This document shows positions 35,175 to 38,787 of a DNA stretch of 38,787 nt, one piece after another. Origin of the DNA: Spirulina subsalsa CS-330 (GTDB lineage Bacteria; Cyanobacteriota; Cyanobacteriia; Cyanobacteriales; Spirulinaceae); contig NZ_JAQMTY010000158.1 in assembly GCF_028330765.1 (NCBI RefSeq), positions 1 through 38,787 of the forward strand, written 5' to 3'. A program made the position numbers and the translations under genes. Below the pieces are notes generated by a model. That model was not told the DNA's origin and did no database searches. It saw only the letters and a program-made list of their open reading frames with translations. Within the stretch, counting starts at the first letter, position 1, and the number at the start of each line of letters is the position of its first letter.

Positions 35175-35368
35175 CTACTGCTTATACATAACTTGCAAAT
35201 ACTGACCTAAGCTGCGATTGATCCCCCTAAATCCCCCTTAAAAAGGGGGACTTTGAGCGGCTCCCCCCTTTTTAAGGGGGACTTTGAGCGGCTCCCCCCT
35301 TTTTAAGGGGGGCTGGGGGGGATCACGAGAGTTTTGGAACTTGAAATCAATTTATGGGTAAGCAGTAG
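35175..35368. mobile_element. MITE-B copy 2, with flanking direct repeat
   Basis: The termini CTACTGCTTATACAT and ATGGGTAAGCAGTAG match at 13 of 15 inverted positions, as in the nested copy at 19334. The body again holds the GATCCCCCTAAATCCCCC ... GGGGGGGATC hairpin. ATTCAATGGG occurs on both sides (35165-35174 and 35371-35380), consistent with a target duplication, offset by two bases on the right. The right flank overlaps the 3' end of the downstream minus-strand glycosyltransferase gene. Confidence 0.82.
35243..35304. repeat. Two perfect 31-bp tandem repeats inside MITE-B copy 2
   Basis: Units at 35243-35273 and 35274-35304 are identical (each starts AAGGGGGACTTTGAGCGGCT and ends in a C-run plus TTTTT). 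Each unit is itself a hairpin, so the 29-bp size difference from copy 1 is mostly explained by this duplication. Confidence 0.85.
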
Positions 35369-35372
35369 CAAT

Positions 35373-36542
35373 TCAATGGGGTAGGCGCGGCGCGATGAAT
35401 TGCAGAATTGTTGCGGCGCGTTGGGCCCAGGTGTGGGCTTGGACATCCTGCCAGGCTTGGGCGGCGATCGCGTCCCCAGCGACAGGATCAGCCAACAAAT
35501 TCCGGATCGCATCGGCCATGGCATCGGGGTCATCGGGGGGAATCAGGCGGCCATTGTGGCGATCGCGCAACACCGTGGCAATATTGGGCAAATCTGAGGC
35601 AATAATGGGGCGTTGCGCTGCCATGTATTCAAAGAGTTTCAGGGGGGAGGTGGTGCTGGCCAGTTTCCACTGTTGGCTTGTGGGCAAGAGGAGGCAATCC
35701 GCCGCAAACAGATAGGGGGGGAGTTCCGCTTGGGTCTTGTAGCCGGTGAGATGGAGGTTGTGCAGACCAAGGGCATCGGCTTGCGATCGCACTCGATCCA
35801 CCTCCTTCCGTTGGCCCCCCACGAGGATAAATTGACAATCCGGCAACTGGGTTGCAGCCTGCAAAATCGTCGGAATGCCTTTGTAAGCGTAGAGGTTGCC
35901 GGCGTAGAGGGCGATGGGTTGATCCGTTGCGAGGTTGAGAGCTTGGCGGGCGGTGGGTTTGGCTTGGGCGGGCTGAAATGGGGCAAGATCCACAGCACTG
36001 GGGGCGATGCAAATTTTATCGGGGTCGCAACCTTGCTGGATGTATTGCGATCGCAACTCCTCGGCCAGGGTGACGATGGTGATTAGGTTGGGATGCTGGA
36101 GCCATTCATGGGCGAGGATTTTCGGCGTGATCGGTTCGTGAAATTCGAGGACAACGGGCAACCCTGCCGCTAGCAAGGGCGCAACGAGATAGGGCGTGCG
36201 GGTATAGACCGCCGTGGGCTGTTGACGGCGACAATAGGCGATCGCCCAGCGGAGATATTTACGCGGTGAATAGGAACCTTCGGGGAACGGGAACGGCGTG
36301 CGCCAGGTGAGCGACGGAATCCGCGTCACGGTAAACGGCACTCGTACCCCATACCACTGGTTAAACCGGGCGGTGAACTCTCGCTCTAGGCCGAGGCGCG
36401 ATCGCAAATTGCCGCTGACAATCAATTCAAACCGCTCCACCACGGGCGCAAAGGCCTGGGCCATCTTCACCGCTTGGATTTCGTTCGCCACGGGGGAGGG
36501 CATCGTGCCCGCTGATAAATAAAACAGGGATGCGATCGTCAT
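35373..36542 (-). CDS. GT4 family glycosyltransferase
   Basis: The product has 389 residues (MTIASLFYLSAGTM at the start). It is a GT-B enzyme: VVLEFHEPITPKILAHEWLQ in the middle, the donor-site ALYAGNLYAYKGIPTILQAA, then CLLLPTSQQWKLASTTSPLK, LFEYMAAQRPIIASDLPNIA, with the E-x7-E type region modified (S-P-L-K-L-F-E). The C-terminus overlaps the flank of MITE-B copy 2. The frame is open 94 codons further upstream, but that part overlaps the small Trp-rich gene and looks non-coding. Sugar and acceptor are unknown. The Trp-rich protein gene lies 76 bp upstream on the same strand. Confidence 0.88.
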   Translation of the reverse strand: MTIASLFYLSAGTMPSPVANEIQAVKMAQAFAPVVERFELIVSGNLRSRLGLEREFTARFNQWYGVRVPFTVTRIPSLTWRTPFPFPEGSYSPRKYLRWAIAYCRRQQPTAVYTRTPYLVAPLLAAGLPVVLEFHEPITPKILAHEWLQHPNLITIVTLAEELRSQYIQQGCDPDKICIAPSAVDLAPFQPAQAKPTARQALNLATDQPIALYAGNLYAYKGIPTILQAATQLPDCQFILVGGQRKEVDRVRSQADALGLHNLHLTGYKTQAELPPYLFAADCLLLPTSQQWKLASTTSPLKLFEYMAAQRPIIASDLPNIATVLRDRHNGRLIPPDDPDAMADAIRNLLADPVAGDAIAAQAWQDVQAHTWAQRAATILQFIAPRLPH

Positions 36543-36618
36543 TGCTCCGTCTTGACCAAACTCTTTACTATCTATTTCGCCCCACCACAGCCCCAATCCT
36601 GCCCGATTCCCCACCGGA

Positions 36619-36888
36619 CTACGACTCGATCCAATCCGGGTCGGGGTCGTGGAAGGTGTGCAATTCGTTGAGGGGAGTCCAACCGGCGGCCCAACTGCGA
36701 TCGTCCTTGAGTTGGCGGGCATTAATCCAAAACCGCACCGTAGGATCGCAGGAGGACACCAGTTCAGCAAAGACCCATTTTCCTTCGGTTTTGCGGTTCT
36801 GGACTTGGAAATGTCGCCAGCCAAAGGTTTTCTGTTTGGCCGTCCATTTGGAGCCTAAAAGATGAGGAAATTTTTGTTTTTTGGCCAT
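36619..36888 (-). CDS. Small Trp-rich conserved protein (TIGR02450-like)
   Basis: The product has 89 residues. It carries the pattern GSKWTAKQKTFGWRHFQV, then the FAELVSSCDPTVRFWINARQ, then LKDDRSWAAGW arrangement of the TIGR02450 small Trp-rich family (KWT...GWRHF...W..L.D...W..GW), common in cyanobacteria and marine bacteria. Function is unknown. Basic start (MAKKQKFPH) and normal length. It is divergent from glpK. Confidence 0.85.
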   Translation of the reverse strand: MAKKQKFPHLLGSKWTAKQKTFGWRHFQVQNRKTEGKWVFAELVSSCDPTVRFWINARQLKDDRSWAAGWTPLNELHTFHDPDPDWIES

Positions 36889-36936
36889 ACTGTCCGATCA
36901 GAAATCGCCTTGATTGTAAACAGAATCACTCTCGCT

Positions 36937-36953
36937 TTGGAAAATTTTTCCAA
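36937..36953. promoter_or_regulatory. Perfect palindrome TTGGAAAA-T-TTTTCCAA
   Basis: A perfect 17-bp palindrome with a 1-base centre lies between the divergent Trp-rich gene (49 bp away) and glpK (94 bp away). It is a candidate operator for either gene. Regulator unknown. Confidence 0.45.
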
Positions 36954-37046
36954 CAAAATCACACCGCAATGACCCAGAGGGGGAGAGGATTTGATACATT
37001 CGGCACACAGCCCCTTGGGGGGTTAGCTGTGACTGGAACTAAGACT

Positions 37047-38543
37047 ATGACACATGATTATGTCCTCGCGATTGATTTAGGGACGACGGGGAATCGGGCG
37101 ATTTTGTTTAATCATGAGGGGGCGATCGCAGGCCAAACCTATAAAGAATTCACTCAACATTACCCCCAACCGGGCTGGTTAGAACATGATGCCGAAGAGA
37201 TCTGGCGCGATACCCAAATTTTGATGAAGCGGGTTTTGGCGGAACAGGATGTTTCGGCCTCCCAGATCGCCGCGATTGGGCTGACGGTGCAGCGGGAAAC
37301 CTGTTTGCTGTGGGATCAGACGACGGGAAAACCCCTGCATCGGGCGATCGTCTGGCAAGATCGCCGCACGACCTCCCATTGTCAACAATTAAAAGCATCG
37401 GGGCAAGCGAGTTTAATTGAAGAGCGCACGGGCCTCGTGGTGGATGCCTATTTTTCGGCCACGAAGCTGGCGTGGCTGCACCATTGGGTGCAGGACAATC
37501 GCCCCGATGTGAAGCCGGAAAATATTCTTGCGGGGACGATTGACAGTTGGATTTTGTGGAATTTGACCGGCCATAAAGTCCACGCGACGGATCACAGCAA
37601 CGCGAGCCGCACGATGTTGATGAATTTGGCGCGGGGGGAATGGGATACGGATTTGCTGGCGCTGTTTGATGTTGCACCCCACTGGATGCCGACGATTCAG
37701 CCGAGTATGGGAGAGTTTGGGAACAGTGATCCGGCGTTGTTGGGGGCAGCGGTTCCCATCGCGGCGATTTTTGGGGATCAGCAGGCGGCGCTGTTTGCCC
37801 ATGGGTGCAATACGCCGGGGTTGTTGAAATGCACCTATGGAACGGGGTGTTTTTTGGTGGCGCAGATGGGGACGGAGTTGGCGCGATCGCGCCATCAACT
37901 CCTGTCTACGGTGGCTTGGACAACAGCCGCGCAAACCAACTACGCCTTTGAAGGGGCGATGTTCACCGCTGGGGCCTGTATTCAATGGCTACGGGACGGG
38001 TTGAAACTGATCAAGTCCGCTAAGGAAACAGATGCGATCGTGCGGTCTGTGCCGAATACGGATGGGGTGTTTTTTGTGCCGGCCTTGAGTGGTTTGGGTG
38101 CGCCCCATTGGGATATGAATGCGCGGGCCTCGTTCCAAGGGATTACGGGCGGGGTACAGCAGGCCCACATGGTGCGGGCGGTGCTAGAGGCGATCGCCTA
38201 CCAAGTGAAAGAAGTGGTCGATGCGATGAACAAAGACGCGAACGAACCCATTTCCCAACTAAAAGTAGACGGCGGCGCGTCCCAAAATGATTGGTTAATG
38301 CAGTTCCAAGCGGATGTCCTCGGTATCCCCGTCGAGCGACCGGTCATCCTCGATGCAACGGCTCAAGGGGCGGCCTTTGGGGCCGGTTTGGCGGTGGGGT
38401 TTTGGGATGATTACGACGAACTCCTCAGTAAACGGCAAGTGGATCGAGTGTTTGAACCGGGCGAGGGTCAAGCCGAAGCCCAGGCCAATTTTGCCCAATG
38501 GCAAAAGGCCGTGAGTCGGGCGAAAAACTGGATCGAAAACTAA
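37047..38543 (+). CDS. glpK: Glycerol kinase
   Basis: This FGGY-family enzyme phosphorylates glycerol to sn-glycerol 3-phosphate with ATP. The start MTHDYVLAIDLGTTGNRAIL shows the phosphate-1 loop, in which the usual DQGTTSSRA reads DLGTTGNRA. It continues with QRETCLLWD, AIVWQDRRT, FGDQQAALFAHGC, YGTGCFL, LSGLGAPHWDMNARASFQGI and GGASQNDWLMQFQADVLGIP. 498 residues is normal length. ATG 37047 gives the standard N-terminus; an upstream frame extension of 26 residues is unlike the family. No glpD or transporter is adjacent. Confidence 0.96.
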   Translation: MTHDYVLAIDLGTTGNRAILFNHEGAIAGQTYKEFTQHYPQPGWLEHDAEEIWRDTQILMKRVLAEQDVSASQIAAIGLTVQRETCLLWDQTTGKPLHRAIVWQDRRTTSHCQQLKASGQASLIEERTGLVVDAYFSATKLAWLHHWVQDNRPDVKPENILAGTIDSWILWNLTGHKVHATDHSNASRTMLMNLARGEWDTDLLALFDVAPHWMPTIQPSMGEFGNSDPALLGAAVPIAAIFGDQQAALFAHGCNTPGLLKCTYGTGCFLVAQMGTELARSRHQLLSTVAWTTAAQTNYAFEGAMFTAGACIQWLRDGLKLIKSAKETDAIVRSVPNTDGVFFVPALSGLGAPHWDMNARASFQGITGGVQQAHMVRAVLEAIAYQVKEVVDAMNKDANEPISQLKVDGGASQNDWLMQFQADVLGIPVERPVILDATAQGAAFGAGLAVGFWDDYDELLSKRQVDRVFEPGEGQAEAQANFAQWQKAVSRAKNWIEN

Positions 38544-38547
38544 AACA

Positions 38548-38585
38548 GATGGGGGCGCAACCTGATCCCAAGCTGTACCCCCATC
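38548..38585 (+). terminator. Possible glpK terminator hairpin
   Basis: GATGGGGG (38548-38555) pairs with CCCCCATC (38578-38585) across 22 bases, just after the glpK stop. No T-run follows, so termination would be weak or factor-dependent. Confidence 0.35.
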
Positions 38586-38646
38586 GGCTCCGGTTGTCGC
38601 TGGATCGTGCTACTGGTGTTAATCTGTTGGCGCAAAAATCCTCCTA

Positions 38647-38787
38647 TTGACACTCCCACCGTTAAATCAAAGATTATAACGGGGGATTCTTGCTTCATTG
38701 GGTTTGTCTAGTCTCAAGTCATCTCTGTCTTGAAACCCCGTCCAGATTCCCCTCCACAAGCGTCTGTTTAACGTCCACTGAATGTCC
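38647..38787 (-). ncRNA. IS200/IS605-type right end / candidate omegaRNA 3' region (runs off window)
   Basis: Read on the minus strand, the tnpB-like stop is followed by CTTGAGACTAGACAAACCCA, then GAATC-CCCCCGTTA ... TAACGGTGGG (9-bp stem with one bulged base, 38655-38664 with 38677-38685), then AGTGTCAA at 38654-38647. Cyanobacterial TnpB elements end in such a hairpin followed by GTGTCAA, and this end doubles as the 3' part of the guide RNA. The bases just left of 38647 would then be the guide. The 5' part lies outside the window. Confidence 0.45.
38719..38787 (-). CDS. 3' end of tnpB-like gene (partial)
   Basis: A minus-strand frame entering from the right edge encodes GHSVDVKQTLVEGNLDGVSR, then QR and TGA (38721-38719). 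The length is only 22 residues. A GHS...VKQ tail directly before a right-end hairpin is what variable C-termini of cyanobacterial TnpB (RNA-guided nuclease of IS200/IS605) look like. The call depends on this context; the RuvC domain is beyond the window. Confidence 0.45.
   Translation of the reverse strand, partial: GHSVDVKQTLVEGNLDGVSRQR

Overview
The window is chromosomal DNA of a cyanobacterium. It holds genes for phylloquinone synthesis (menF/menA), sulfolipid (sqdB) and ferredoxin-dependent glutamate synthase, a cyanobacterial-style rpsL-rpsG-fusA-tuf-rpsJ cluster, and very many copies of the HIP1 octamer GCGATCGC. The species cannot be named from the sequence. The GC-rich text and several dispersed palindromic repeats fit a moderately GC-rich, repeat-bearing cyanobacterium.

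Layout. 1-1568: divergent menF (cut by the window edge) and menA. 1782-5190: a glycosyltransferase and an ABC exporter on the minus strand; the exporter carries an unusual histidine-kinase-like tail. 5422-9570: a zinc-ribbon rhomboid protease, then (minus) a small secreted protein coupled to a PlsY-like/PEP-synthase-like fusion. 9783-10934: sqdB. 11364-13634: a two-gene cassette encoding an HsdR-N-like nuclease domain fused to a ParA ATPase, followed without any gap by a ParB-like/helix-hairpin-helix protein. 13687-17205: a convergent, tightly packed four-gene operon of unknown function whose products share a recurring module. 17275-19175: EVE-domain protein and guanine deaminase, divergent. 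19199-21823: two copies of a palindromic MITE-like element (one with a second MITE nested inside it) around a three-gene membrane/periplasmic operon. 21849-26840: the str cluster with its promoter and an internal terminator-like hairpin. 26865-29084: A-type Fe-S carrier, phosphomannose-isomerase-type cupin and a secreted phosphodiester glycosidase. 29349-34052: Fd-GOGAT. 34053-35380: palindromic repeats, a deletion-scarred GH63 glucosidase remnant and a second copy of the nested MITE with a direct repeat at its edges. 35373-38543: a second GT4 glycosyltransferase, a small Trp-rich protein and glycerol kinase. The right edge holds the 3' end of a tnpB-like gene on the minus strand with a right-end hairpin typical of IS200/IS605 elements and their omegaRNA.

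The best candidates for undescribed biology are (i) the nuclease-ParA / ParB-HhH pair, (ii) the four-gene module-sharing operon convergent with it, and (iii) the ABC exporter whose C-terminus resembles a histidine-kinase H-box with the phospho-accepting His replaced by Tyr. All assignments were made by reading the sequence and recalling family motifs; no database search was run.
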